A DNA stretch of 64,000 nt from Ischnura elegans (GCF_921293095.1 NC_060254.1:56404069-56468068); one strand, 5' to 3'; shown: positions 12,760 to 22,905, counted from the first letter of the stretch. Numbers and translations: made by a program. The notes: generated by a model from the letters alone, not told the origin.

Positions 12760-13023
12760 CAGTGGCGTAACTATGGAGGGGATGAGGGGATGTATCCCCC
12801 CAAAGCGTCAGAGAAACCAAAAAATTATTTTAAAATATTGTCTGGATTTGATACATAATAACTGCATCTGCTTAAAGTTAAATTTAAGTGCCAAAATTAT
12901 GTAAGATGCATTTTCAGGCATGTTATTTTTTAACATTTTTTTCCTGAACTCCACATTTTCCGGGGAGTAGCCCCCACTAACCCCACTCATCCCCCCCAAA
13001 GCATATTCGTAGTTACGCCTCTT
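12760..13023. mobile_element. hAT-like MITE, same family as 9911-10202
   Basis: The left end is CAGTGGCGTAACTATGG and the right end is GTAGTTACGCCTCTT. The flanks GTTAATGA (12752-12759) and GTTAATAA (13024-13031) match 7 of 8. It shares the interior block TTGTCTGGATTTGAT...TAATAACNG with the 9911 copy. Non-coding. Confidence 0.75.
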
Positions 13024-13148
13024 GTTAATAACTTAATATAATTTTCAATACCAGCTATCTGCATGCATTTCTAGACATCCTACAACTCATGCATAAATCA
13101 GTTAATAATAAAACGTTATTGTACTTTTCCACACGATTTAATTAATAC

Positions 13149-13180
13149 GACCGGTTTCGTCGCAGAGGCGACATCATCAG
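13149..13180 (-). ncRNA. Hammerhead-ribozyme-like core, left arm
   Basis: Exact complement of the core at 13273-13304, so read on the minus strand: CTGATGA, one extra T, stem II GTCGC/GCGAC, GAAA, then CCGG and TC. See the right-arm entry. Cleavage activity is inferred from the motif only. Confidence 0.55.
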
Positions 13181-13272
13181 GTACAGAAACCGTTATAATA
13201 ACAGTTATTTTGTTCTTGTTTAAAAAAAAAAAAACAAGACCAAAATAACTGTTATTATAACGGTTTCTGTAC

Positions 13273-13304
13273 CTGATGATGTCGCCTCTGCGACGAAACC
13301 GGTC
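13273..13304 (+). ncRNA. Hammerhead-ribozyme-like core, right arm
   Basis: CTGATGA (13273-13279), one extra T, stem II GTCGC-CTCT-GCGAC (13281-13294), GAAA (13295-13298), stem III of CC and GG with no loop, then TC at the expected cleavage position (after 13304). Three to four bases on each side (TAC / GTA) can close stem I. Short self-complementary stem III sequences are known in PLE hammerheads and are thought to act as dimers. The extra T before stem II departs from the textbook core. Confidence 0.6.
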
Positions 13305-13403
13305 GTATTAATTAAATCGTGTGGAAAAGTACAATAACGTTTTATTATTAAGAATGGATTTTCACAAAGTGAAGCCAGAAACAATCAAGTTCATAAATCA
13401 GTT

Positions 13404-13990
13404 GCTAGTACCTACGCTAAATTTTCCTTTTCTATTACTAACTTATAGTTTTGTTTGCATAGCAGCATACTCGTGTCCTAAGTACTCTCCTAGCTTCTGG
13501 GCTGACCACGTGTCGTTGTCCTGTGTGCTTCGTCTGTGCCGAGCAAGCGAGCGCGTTTCTGATTAAGGCTAGGATGAGTATGTCATGCCTTGTGTTGAAT
13601 CACCCCTTGCCACTCACCCTCGTGGTGGCTTGCACGGTACCTAGTAGATGTAATGGGTCAATCGAGTACTTGCCTTTCTAAGGATACATTCAGTTGTCGG
13701 TTGAAGGAGTATGCTAGACGAAACACTAATTCTATCTCAATTTTTACCGCTAGAGCGAGTAGGGAAAGCCAATAGCGCTATCCGAGTTGGCATAAATGCT
13801 CATTTCGATCAAACAAACGACATTTGCGAGGCACTAACGAAATACTTGGCGAGGGGAGCAAGGTGACGGTTGTATAGAATATGAGCGCGGGCTCGTCAGG
13901 CAGGAACATTAATTAAAAACAGAATACAGAACCAAGAATAACCGGGCGACAAACTTTCTCTTTCCAGGGACAAACTTCACGTCGTTAGGG
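13404..13990. other. Intergenic, nothing recognised
   Basis: Mixed-composition sequence with no gene or element signature that I can defend. Confidence 0.4.
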
Positions 13991-14570
13991 GTCTTGCATT
14001 CCGACGCAAAAAGTTGCTCGCTGACACATTTTCCGCGAAAAGAGTCGTATTATGTCCGTTATTTGTTTTGCCCCGCGCAGTCGCCATGGAGACTACTTTT
14101 GAGCGTCGGGTTCAGGAGTGGAGCAGTGGAGTCGGCGGCGGGAGGGGAGGAGGTTGGCTTTGGAGAGGTAACAAACACAAAAAACTAGAATATAATGCCA
14201 TCTTGCGAGAGGGGAGGAGAAGTGTCCTCTGCTTATTCGCGGCGGCAGCCACCTTTTCATTTGCGACGTGTGGAGTGGCAGCGCTAGCAGCGGACGGACG
14301 GAGAGTTAGAGAGCAGTAATTAAAAACGCTTCTCTCTCCCTCCCCCCCCTCCTCCTCACATCAGTCACGTGGCTCTCTGAGACGGAGAGATGGGAGAGAC
14401 ATCGAGCCGCTGAACACACACACTCACACACAGAAACATTGCCAAGGGGAACGAGACGATATGCAAAAGACGCGCCCTGGGATGAGAGAGAGAGAAGTTA
14501 AGAGGGGACGAGCGGGCGCCATGTTGTGCTACCCTATCTACAACTAAGGCAATCCGTGTGTCAGCACTCG
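13991..14570. other. GC- and CpG-rich stretch, possible promoter or LTR
   Basis: This stretch is clearly richer in GC and CpG than its surroundings, with purine/pyrimidine-rich runs around 14330-14350 and 14480-14510. A plus-strand frame from ATG 14086 reaches a plausible splice donor (AG|GTAACA, GT at 14168). The peptide, which is Gly- and Trp-rich, matches nothing I know and no partner exon was found. It could be a CpG-rich transcription start, an LTR or another repeat; no terminal repeats were seen. Confidence 0.25.
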
Positions 14571-14639
14571 ATGTGTTTTTGAGAATGGACCAAGGGAACT
14601 ACATATAGGAAACCTAAGCTTGTCCCGTACCTTCATATA

Positions 14640-15974
14640 CGAGGGTCGTTCAATAAGTCTTTAGAAAAGGGTACAAAAACAAATTAATTATATCGGGTCA
14701 ATATATTTACATTATTCATTATAGTCTTCTTACAGCCATATAAAATTTTGTAAGCATTTTTCCAATCATTTTAAGCCGTCTAAAAAGTTCGGTTTTCGGG
14801 ATCTCCTCAAAATAGGCATTGGTTTGGGCGATGACCTGCTCCTTAGATGTAAATCTTTGTCCGCAAAGCCATTTCTTCAAGTTGTGAAATTAGAAAGATG
14901 TCATCGGAGGCCAAATCTGGTGAATATTGTGAATTTTGTAATAATTTTAACTTAATTCTATATTTTTGGCTATTGAATCTGAACAGGTGTGCAACCGTGC
15001 ATTGCCTTGTTGAAGGAAGAAATTTTTCTGTCTCAAATGAAGGCGCTTTTCTTGATTTCCACCATCAACTGGTACAAAAACGATGCATAATACTCTCATG
15101 TTATCGTTTTTCCCTTTTCCAATTCATCGATGTAGATGATTCCGCATACATTCCAAAATATCGTTGCCATGACTTGACCGGTCCATTTCAACATCTTCAC
15201 CTACTCCTGGAGCCTGTTCATCTTCAAAATTCCATCGTGTTATCTGTCATTTTGAACTACAGTGTAGTGATGCATCCATCTTTCATCAAAAGTTATGAAT
15301 TGATGCGGAAAATCCTAAGTACTGCGAATGAATGGGCCAACACAGCCTTTGAGTTGACCACACGATTGCGTTTCTTCTCTAATGTGAGAAAACGCGGCAG
15401 CAATCTTGCCGACATTTTTTTCGCACCCATATTTTCGTGAAAAATTAAATCAATTGTGCATTTCGATATGCCTGTGGCCTTGCCTTTATCGCGCACGTTG
15501 ATTCGTCTCGCACGTCAAACCATATCGTGGATTTTGTCTATCATTTTGGTGGGTAGACAATTCCACAGAGCGTCCGGAACTATGTTCATTTTTTTGGGCT
15601 TACGGCCAAGTTTTCATTCATTTACTCAATATTAAATAGTTTCCAACACAGGAGCAGACATTCCATGCCCTTCATTCAAGTTAACTTTGATATCGTTCGG
15701 CATTAACCCTTTCAAAAACAAGTGTTTGATCTCAGCACAAAACTCACATTTCAAACATATAATTAAATTATAAACTTATAAATTATAATTATAACAAAAT
15801 TATAAACAAATGACAGTTGTTCAACGCAATCGACAACAACAATAAAACTATGGTATGGACACAGATGAAACTAACAGCTGGCTAGTCACGATTGCTTCTT
15901 TCTGGTCAATATTAATTTTTTATTATAAGAGAGCAATTACTCGGAGATTCTAAGGACTTATTGAACGACCCTCG
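14640..15974 (-). mobile_element. mariner-type element, inactive
   Basis: Inverted ends CGAGGGTCGTTCAATAAGTC (left) and the complementary GACTTATTGAACGACCCTCG form (right), with TA on both outer sides (14638-14639 and 15975-15976). The length of 1335 bp is typical for mariner. Inside, on the minus strand, are clear but broken transposase segments. Confidence 0.9.
14720..15765 (-). pseudogene. mariner transposase pseudogene (DD34D type)
   Basis: Minus-strand segments in order: EFCAEIKHLFLKGLMPND in the N-terminal DNA-binding region (near 15700); FDERWMHHYTVVQND, the block with the first catalytic Asp (near 15280); FLQQGNARLHTC (near 15000); and YSPDLASDDIFL with GQRFTSKEQVIAQTNAYF (14920-14830). 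The family pattern for the second block is HDNARPH, so the catalytic Asp is replaced by Gly (codon GGC, complement of 15004-15006). There are also stops and frameshifts. It would have cut and pasted the element at TA sites but cannot be functional. Confidence 0.85.
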
Positions 15975-16137
15975 TATGTTACCTCTTAGGGGGAATTTTA
16001 ATATATGTTCAATTACGTCCGCGACGCGGTGCTGAATGTCGGGCGATCCATTTATTCACCATATTTGCAATAGCGTTTGCACTCGAGAGAAATAGCCTAG
16101 AAATTAATTAATTATTATTTATTTAATTTGATGAATT

Positions 16138-16360
16138 TACCATCATCATCACCATTAGTCAACAATCTTGAGATTGCTTTGATGCAAGTCTCCCTTCCTC
16201 CCCCTATCCAATATCCTTTTCATAACGATGTATTTATTCTCTTTTACACTTTTTATGACCTGTCCTACGTAGGATACTCATTTCAGACCGCTCCTTTCCC
16301 TTATTACCTTGCACATATCCCACGATTGTTTTCATCAAACCATCATGCCTCATAATGTCC
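16138..16360 (-). pseudogene. LINE 3' end fragment
   Basis: The minus strand ends in the same hairpin and ATGATGATG tail as 11359-11682 (tail at 16138-16150, GTCAACAATCTTGAGATTG next). Upstream the family sequence is recognisable for about 200 bp but has indels. At 16361 it meets a scrap of a GTGGCGTAGCC-type MITE end (CTCTGGCTACGCC near 16382). Confidence 0.65.
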
Positions 16361-16397
16361 GGACCCCCCAGACCCTCCCCCTCTGGCTACGCCAATG

Positions 16398-18509
16398 GAT
16401 TTGGAATTTGTGATCCAAAAGTGATCGATTTTCACAAAAAAAAAAAGAATTCAAAACTTCACTAGTAAAACAACACTTTCAATGGACTATGGAGTTCATT
16501 CCCGACTTAAAAGTTTCATTTTAATGTAATCATTTCCATTAAAGTATTTAAAAAAACCAAATCGATCGTTTTATACATTTCTGCTTAAGATTGCTGAATT
16601 ACAACGGTCTTAAACATTACATGAAATGGTTATCCCTTCAGTAGTCGCGTGGACCACATAAAATAATAATGATAATTATTCACGGTGTTTCATTCGTGGG
16701 CCGTTTTTCTTATGATTGCATAATATGCATGTGATTTTTCGGTAGCTGCACATTATTTAGTCCTCGAAAGCCTCCAATACTCGTTTGTTAGTACTTGGCA
16801 CAAGATTAGCAATAAATAGCGCTCAAATGGAAGCGGGCGTCACTGGGCCACGTATGTGGCCCACGCGCATAACTGTGTTACATTTTTTTGTCAGAATCAA
16901 TTATAGCAGTGCAGAAAGTTTTGTATAATGTGTCTGGTTTGACGTGTAAACAATATTCGGCACGTTTATGTTACTTTTATGGGTACCTCGGCCTGCTTTC
17001 TTGCGTCCTTCGCAGGGGAGGGGGACAGGGGTGCATTTTGTTCCAATATTAATCATAAATGTGTTCCCTAGGGACAAAAAAGCAATAAAAAAAGTCCAAA
17101 TTTGTTGTTTGCAAAAAATTTCACAAAATATAGAAAACTTATGGAAATTAAAAAAAATTGGATGTAAGCCACCAGTGTGGCCCGCGCGCCCAGTGAATGG
17201 TTAAGTATTCGCCAGTTTAAAGACTTAATTCAGTTATTCTTAAAAAAATTACATACTTATTGGTTACATAAAAGCATGGTGCAAAGAACTGATCCATACA
17301 AATGTAACAAATTAAATTAGACAAAAATATGCATAAAATATCTTCACTTGATTTTCATAAAGATGTCTACCAATTGTACTGGATTTTTATAAGGACGTCA
17401 ACCATTTGTTAGCATTCTGAGTTACTTAAGTCTCCGAATAATTGATTTTATCCTTCTAGATATAGAAATTTTCACTCTATGAAGTAGAGTTGGAGGTAGA
17501 AAAAAATGACTCCTTCCCCAGAATCCATACAGCATTCCTACCCTTGAAAATTTTTTAAGTCAAAGAGAGCAGACTTCTCTTGACAGTGACTTCATCAGTC
17601 GAACTGACAACGACTCTTTGCCAAAGAAATTATTACCGTGGGAACAGCGTTTTCCCGAAGACACAGTTACCTTGGCTTTTCAATTCTCTGGTACTCGGGA
17701 TTGTGCAAACAGAGATAGCTTATTTTTTGGTTCAATGTCATAAAAAGCCCCTAGCGAGACTGGCCGATGTATACAAACCCGACCGCTTCCAGTATAGCTC
17801 GAGAACAGGAATTTTTCACGGAGGTACGAGCCCGGAAACAATTCGGAGATAAATTGAAAAATGAGTAAACCCAGACTTTCTAACTGCTTCTCCAAGAAAA
17901 GTATTCAAAATGGCGGAGATAGCGGTTCATCCTTGCACGACTCCGGTCGATGGCCTCCAACGCTTAGAGTACTATGAGTATCTTAACGCATGTTAGTTAT
18001 TCCTCTGGGGAAGGATTGGCCTTTTGTTTGGTGTGCTTTTCATATTTGTAAATTAGTGAATATCAGAGAAACAAGTCCCCGAAATTGAACTTCAAAGGGC
18101 CACCATTATATCCTGCGTTTTATGCTACCCGCATGACTAAAGTATAAATAAAATTTGCTACTCTCGCTGCCGCTGCACATTAGAAAATTTCTCTTAAATA
18201 CTGCCAGCAGAATATGCTCCCTCAAAATATATATAATAACTCGATATTCCCTTCCTTCCCACTCGAAAACATTAAAGCATGAGAGTTTCACACCAGACAA
18301 GAGTTGAGTTTATGTTTGATTAAGCTGTTATCAATAAGCGGACCATATTTTAAAATTAACCGCGGGAAATTATTACTTGTTTTAGGAATAAATTTTTTGT
18401 AACATATCTCTATTTAAAACATGTGAAAATCAACTGCTGCGTTACCTCATGTCATACATTTTCTGTAGCAATATTAAATACCTTATTCTTTTTTATTATC
18501 TTACAGTCA
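16398..18509. other. 2.1 kb intergenic, nothing recognised
   Basis: No supported gene, RNA or element. Frames such as 16968-17204 and 17580-17852 have no domain and no splice or homology support. Confidence 0.45.
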
Positions 18510-19113
18510 TTTTGTCGTCCCCGATAGGTGGATGAATTCTGCTATTTGGGAAGCAAGATAACTAGTGACAGGAGAAGCAAGAAAGAAATTATAAGCAGAA
18601 TAGCCCAGGCGAAGAGAGCATTCCACCAAAAGAGAGACCTGCTTACAGCGGGAAACTTAAATATGGAAGTAAAGAAACCTTTATAAGAACCTACATCTGG
18701 AGTATGCTCCTATACGGAAGTGAGGCATGGACAATGACCGCAGCGGAGAAAGCAAGGATAGAGGCCTTCGAAATGTGGTGCTACAGAAGAATGATGAAAA
18801 CAAATGGATCGACCAAGTTAGTAACGAGGAAGTCCTAAGAAGGGTAGGAGAGAAGAGAAGCCTCATGAAAACCTTAATAAGAAGACGGAACAACCTTATA
18901 GGCCACATCTTGAGACATGATGGCCTGATGAAGACAATCGTCGAGGGACAAGTGGAAGGCAAGAATGGAAAAGGAAGACCTCGAACAAAATATATGGAAC
19001 AAGTAAAGAGAGATGTGAAAGAGAAGAAATACGTAGGTGTGAAAAGATTAGCTGATAGGAGAACTGAGTGGAGAGCTGCGTCAAACCAATCCTAGGATTG
19101 TTGACCAGTGATG
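18510..19113 (+). pseudogene. LINE C-terminal and 3' end fragment
   Basis: The plus strand reads VDEFCYLGSKITSD, then KRAFHQKRDLLTAG, then after a frame change TYIWSMLLYGSEAWTMTAA and EAFEMWCYRRMMK. After another shift it reads WIDQVSNEEVLRRVGEKRSL through [20 protein letters not shown] to RAASNQS and a stop (19093-19095). It ends with the perfect palindrome CAATCCTAGGATTG and a TGATGATGATGATGAT tail. Two frameshifts kill it. It is the most complete 3' portion of this family in the window. Confidence 0.85.
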
Positions 19114-19652
19114 ATGATGATGATATGCTTAGTTTAATTTTTTAACATTTCATCCAGTTTTGCTATTTGCGTGCTTGAATCATTCAGAATATAATTTTTC
19201 ATAAATATTTTTCCAAAAATTATAAGGATTATCTTCTGTGCTTGTCAAAGATTAGTTTTCCCCAGCCACTTACACGTCTCACTGTCTTCCAAAAATGTAG
19301 ACAATTTGTTAGAATTAGCATTCGTAAGTTGAGTTGTTAGCATATTCAGGACACTATGGGAAAAGTGGTACAAATTGATATTTCAATATTTCCTAATGCC
19401 AAGTCCAATGTTGCTAATAGACGTCACCTTCGAATCTCAATGGACGTCGAGTCCGAAGAATGCGGTCAGGAAACTGATATGCGTTTGATCACGTAAGCGA
19501 GATCATAAAATACACTCCCGCCATCATGACCCATAACCACACTCCCTTTCCTTACCAAACACCTTCCACCAGTATACAGGGAATTCTTCACGTTTTTTAC
19601 TATTGAAATAGTGATAATGAGGGCATGATTTAGACGAAAAGAGGTTCAAGGC
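19114..19652. other. Intergenic, nothing recognised
   Basis: AT-rich with no coding or repeat signal that I can support. Confidence 0.45.
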
Positions 19653-19664
19653 TCTACCACTTAT

Positions 19665-19840
19665 CATATAATAAAATGAAAAAAAAATTACTTTGTTTTG
19701 TTCCACACTTTATTTTAAATAGCACGACCCGGGTTTCAGCATCTAATGCTATCATCAGTTGATAATTAATCACAAAGTAATTTTATTTTATTATATGATG
19801 AAGAAATTCCACAAAGTAACGCCTGAGACCGTGTCTTATA
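19665..19840. mobile_element. Penelope-like mini-element, 176 bp, with 12-bp duplication
   Basis: Flanked by TCTACCACTTAT on both sides (19653-19664 and 19841-19852). It starts CATATAATAAAAT and contains the complement ATTTTATTATATG before the tail. It ends with a ~39-base tail (GAAATTCCACAAAGTAACG and onward) like those of the other PLE insertions. One arm is nearly reduced to its outer end. It has no coding sequence. A hammerhead-like core lies at 19726-19758 on the minus strand. Confidence 0.7.
19726..19758 (-). ncRNA. Hammerhead-ribozyme-like core
   Basis: Minus strand: CTGATGA (complement of 19752-19758), one extra T, stem II AGCAT-TAG-ATGCT, GAAA, then CCCGGG and TC. Stem II and III sequences differ from those at 13.3 and 36.9 kb but pair equally well, and stem III is again self-complementary. 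Activity untested. Confidence 0.55.
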
Positions 19841-19852
19841 TCTACCACTTAT

Positions 19853-21086
19853 ACCTCAGAGTTTGTAAATTACATGAGATATAATAAAATACATAATAAA
19901 TGTAAAAGATATTAATATAAAATGAAACATACTATGATTGGTACCGATATTTTTCATAGCAATCAGTGAACCTATGACCTATACTTTGGTGCAATCTAGT
20001 AGGGTAGAATGCCCTATGGTTGGCACCCCGTCCCCCCAGTTTTTGGCATGTTTTAATAAACTGTGTGATATTAAGAGTCAGAGAGGCATTGGAACATTAA
20101 TACGTTTGTGCTTAGAAGGAAATGAGTTTTACTTAATATGTAACAGCTGTTCCGTCCACCTAACACCATTTGAGAAGTGACTGCGGACCGTATCACCACG
20201 TGCTGCATTTTCTCTGGAGAAATTGGAGGTTTCTTTAGCGAAAAGGTAAGAACATGACTTCATTTGGATGTGTTTTCTATCAATATCAACCCATTAAATT
20301 GCATGAAACTTAGATATTTGTAATGATCGCACTACCTCAATGACTGAGATTTTTACTTAGTGCCTGCCATCGCTGAGAAATTGATTTTTATGGCATTCCA
20401 ATCACTGGTATATAAATATTGTTAATTTCCAGTGATTGGCACGGGATGCCAAGTATTGGAAATTTCAGCAACTGCAGTTATATATTTATATTTTACGCAA
20501 CATTCATTGCACTGGTAATACAAATGCGTATTATAAATTTCGGCTCATATAAATGAGTGCAACCAGTACTTGGCATGGGTGTCAATAATTGGATATTAGG
20601 GTGGTCCTTATTTTTCGATTTTTCGAATTTCTTTCCGGAGACCCCCTCATTTTATGCCAGATAATTATCGATTCAGTAGTTGAAGAAGGTTCTATTTCTT
20701 TGATGTATTATAAATTTCAAAAGAATCTGAAAAGTAGCGCATGAAAATCTTGTGTGCCATTAACTGGCAAAAACTGTGTGCCAATAAATGTAGAAAGGGT
20801 GCCAATGACAGGGATTATTGGGCCTTATTAAACAATTATTATTAGTAAATAGCTGTATGTAAAACATAATTCGCTTACATCAGAAAACTAAAGCAACAAG
20901 TCTCTCAGACCTGAGGCAAGTAATGAACAAACTGAAATGGTGATAAAAACGGTCACAACAGTTAATTTTCTTCGACAAGCTCCTCAAAGTGCAAATAACT
21001 GTGCAGTTTACCCTATATACAAACGAACAGACCCAATGAGGCAAATACGTTGATCTTAACCAAAACCTTTCAATGTTTGTTTATTA
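19853..21086. other. Intergenic with recurring TTGGCAC-type phrases
   Basis: No gene is supported. Between 19930 and 20830 the phrases GATTGGTACC, GGTTGGCACCCC, GATTGGCACGGGATGCC, CTTGGCATGGGTG and GGGTGCCAATGACAGG recur irregularly. At 20596 a block beginning TTAGGGTGGTCCTTATTTTT looks like the end of a transposon, but I found no partner end. Confidence 0.35.
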
Positions 21087-21094
21087 GTCCTGTA

Positions 21095-21302
21095 CATAGG
21101 CGGATCTAGAGGGGGCACGGGGGCACGTGCCCCCCCAGACCCTTAAAAAATATGCAAGACTTTTAACACGGTCCCATTATCATTGTGTTCATTTTGTATT
21201 ACGAGGTATCCTTGTGCTCCCCCCCCCCCCTGAACAAAATCCTGGATACAGCCTTGCTTGTGCCCCCCCCCCCCCCAGAATGAAATCCTGGATCCGCCCC
21301 TG
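21095..21302. mobile_element. hAT-like MITE, exact 8-bp duplication
   Basis: GTCCTGTA occurs immediately on both sides (21087-21094 and 21303-21310). The ends are CATAGGCGGATCTAGAGG and CTGGATCCGCCCCTG. C/G runs lie inside both ends. The middle (CTTTTAACACGGTCCC) is shared with 41290-41500. Non-coding. Confidence 0.85.
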
Positions 21303-21527
21303 GTCCTGTACGTAGATTTTCTCCTTGTTCTCGTTCCAGTGCTTTAGTGCTCGCTGTTTTTAGAATTGAATATTTTAATTTTTCTAACAATTTGAATGTA
21401 AGCCTCTCTTGATCTTAAGGTCATTGACTATAGACCAACTAGGCAGAAGACTAGTTAGTCTATAGAAAAATCCAGCCCTGGTGCTAATCCTATAACGAAT
21501 GATAAAACACCGAGTTATGTCGGCATC
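21303..21527. other. Intergenic with a small hairpin
   Basis: CTATAGACCAACTAG at about 21428 can pair with CTAGTTAGTCTATAG about 11 bases later, a 15-bp stem with one wobble. No other signal. Confidence 0.4.
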
Positions 21528-21822
21528 ATAGGCGTACCCAGTGGGGGCATAGGGGAGGCAACATCCCCCCCCCCCCTTAGAAGCGAAAATAAATAATTTA
21601 GATCAAAACAAGTTATGACCAAATTTTCCTTTTGAAGAAATACGATATTAGTATAAGAAGCGGAATTAAAATAAAAATCACAATTTTTTCAAGCATATAA
21701 TTATAAAAACTAATAAATTGCTGTAATAATTTTCTTAAAATTTTGGTTTCATTAACCTTTTCTGCGCAAAAAAGTTTCAACTTGAACGCCCACAGCTAGT
21801 TTCCCCCCCCCCCTCAGTTTTT
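21528..21822. mobile_element. Truncated GGCGTA-type MITE with C tracts
   Basis: It begins CATAGGCGTACCCAGTGGGGG, has a 13-C run at about 21571 and another C run near 21802, and lacks a clear matching right end. It resembles the hAT-like MITEs nearby but no duplication could be identified. Confidence 0.4.
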
Positions 21823-22285
21823 TATACTGGTGCATTAGTCGTCTTCATGTTAAAATTAATTATCAACGACACATATTTTGGATAATAGCATTAAGTACAT
21901 TTGAAAATTTATTTTCTATCAAAGTGTGAATTCCCGCTTCATATTTCATACGCATACGCAGTAAGGAAAATTATAAACAATTATAAAATTATATTATAAA
22001 CGATAAAAAGTTAATCCATCGAATGCTAAGTTGCCAATTTTAGGGAATGAAAGGTTAATTTATAAGAAATCCAGCAGTGAAAGGCTATCTGGTAATAAAT
22101 CCGGCAGCTAAAGAATAGTATCGAGTAAAATATATCCGTCAATTTATTTCGCGATTATCTCGAGAAGTAGGCGATAGATCGAAAAATGTGAAATACGGGT
22201 CCCTTTATTATTCAAACTTTTATCAAAATCGGCAGTAAAATAAAGTCGACGAATATTTGGATAAGATCGTGTTTTTTTGTTTCAA

Positions 22286-22899
22286 TGTCTTGGAGTATTG
22301 GTCTTGAAGAATTTTAAATGCAAATTTTTGCCAACGTGTCGGAATATTTATATCCCTTCATCAGGGATATGAATGAATAAGAGTACATATTTTTGATACA
22401 TGAAAGGCATAAAAGTTTATAACAATGTAAGACTTTCCCGGCGAACAACATGTAAAAACTATTCTCGGGATATCGCGCGGGTAAGATTATATAAGAGCGT
22501 AGGATTATATTATATTATATTATATATTGGATTATATTTATTATTATGGATTATTTTGGCGCTATTATTATTACCCGCGCGGTACCCCGAGAAGAGTTTT
22601 TACAGGTTATAACAATTGCTTTTACAGTAATAAAATGAAAAAGAAAAAGAATTCAGTTGTAAAATAATTAAAAAAGAAGAGACTAGAATTTTGAAATGTC
22701 AAAATAAATTAAAAATCAAAAAAGGAAATGAATGAAAAATGTATTTTTTATTTTATTACAGCAAAAAAATTTATAACCTTTTATGTGTCAAAATTATGCA
22801 CTAATATTCATTCATAATGATGAATGTGAATAAATATACTGAAACGTTGAGAAAATTTTGCATTTTAAATTATTCAAGACCAATAAGTACTCCAAGACA
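22286..22899. mobile_element. Degraded Penelope-like inverted pair
   Basis: TGTCTTGGAGTATTGGTC (22286 onward) returns inverted as GACCAATAAGTACTCCAAGACA ending at 22899, followed inward by diverged matches (AATTTTAAATGCAAATTTT). The left arm on the minus strand holds CTGATGA (complement of 22358-22364), a GGGATAT/ATATTCC stem and GACA in place of GAAA, so it looks like a decayed hammerhead. Inside, 22445-22610 is a second inverted repeat (TGTAAAAACT...CGCGCGGGTAA) around a TA-rich palindrome. No target duplication was found. Confidence 0.5.
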
Positions 22900-22905
22900 C
22901 TAAAT

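Larger units (their letters stand above)
13104..13391. mobile_element. Non-coding Penelope-like mini-element: two perfect inverted arms plus tail
   Basis: Two arms of about 110 bp (13103-13212 and 13241-13350) are perfect reverse complements, separated by a 28-base A-rich spacer. They are followed by a 41-base tail (13351-13391) that resembles the tails of the PLE copies at 19.7, 27.2 and 34.9 kb. The 12-bp direct repeat CATAAATCAGTT flanks the unit (13092-13103 and 13392-13403). Inverted pseudo-LTRs, a short extension and a target duplication are the known layout of Penelope-like elements. There is no reverse transcriptase, so it must have moved in trans. Identical arms suggest a recent insertion or arm homogenisation. 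Confidence 0.8.

Noticed and set aside
14014..14319. 101-codon plus-strand frame in a GC-rich stretch
   Set aside because: No domain or known family; low stop density from composition. Kept only as a possible promoter region.
14898..15440. 180-codon plus-strand frame
   Set aside because: Antisense to the broken mariner transposase.
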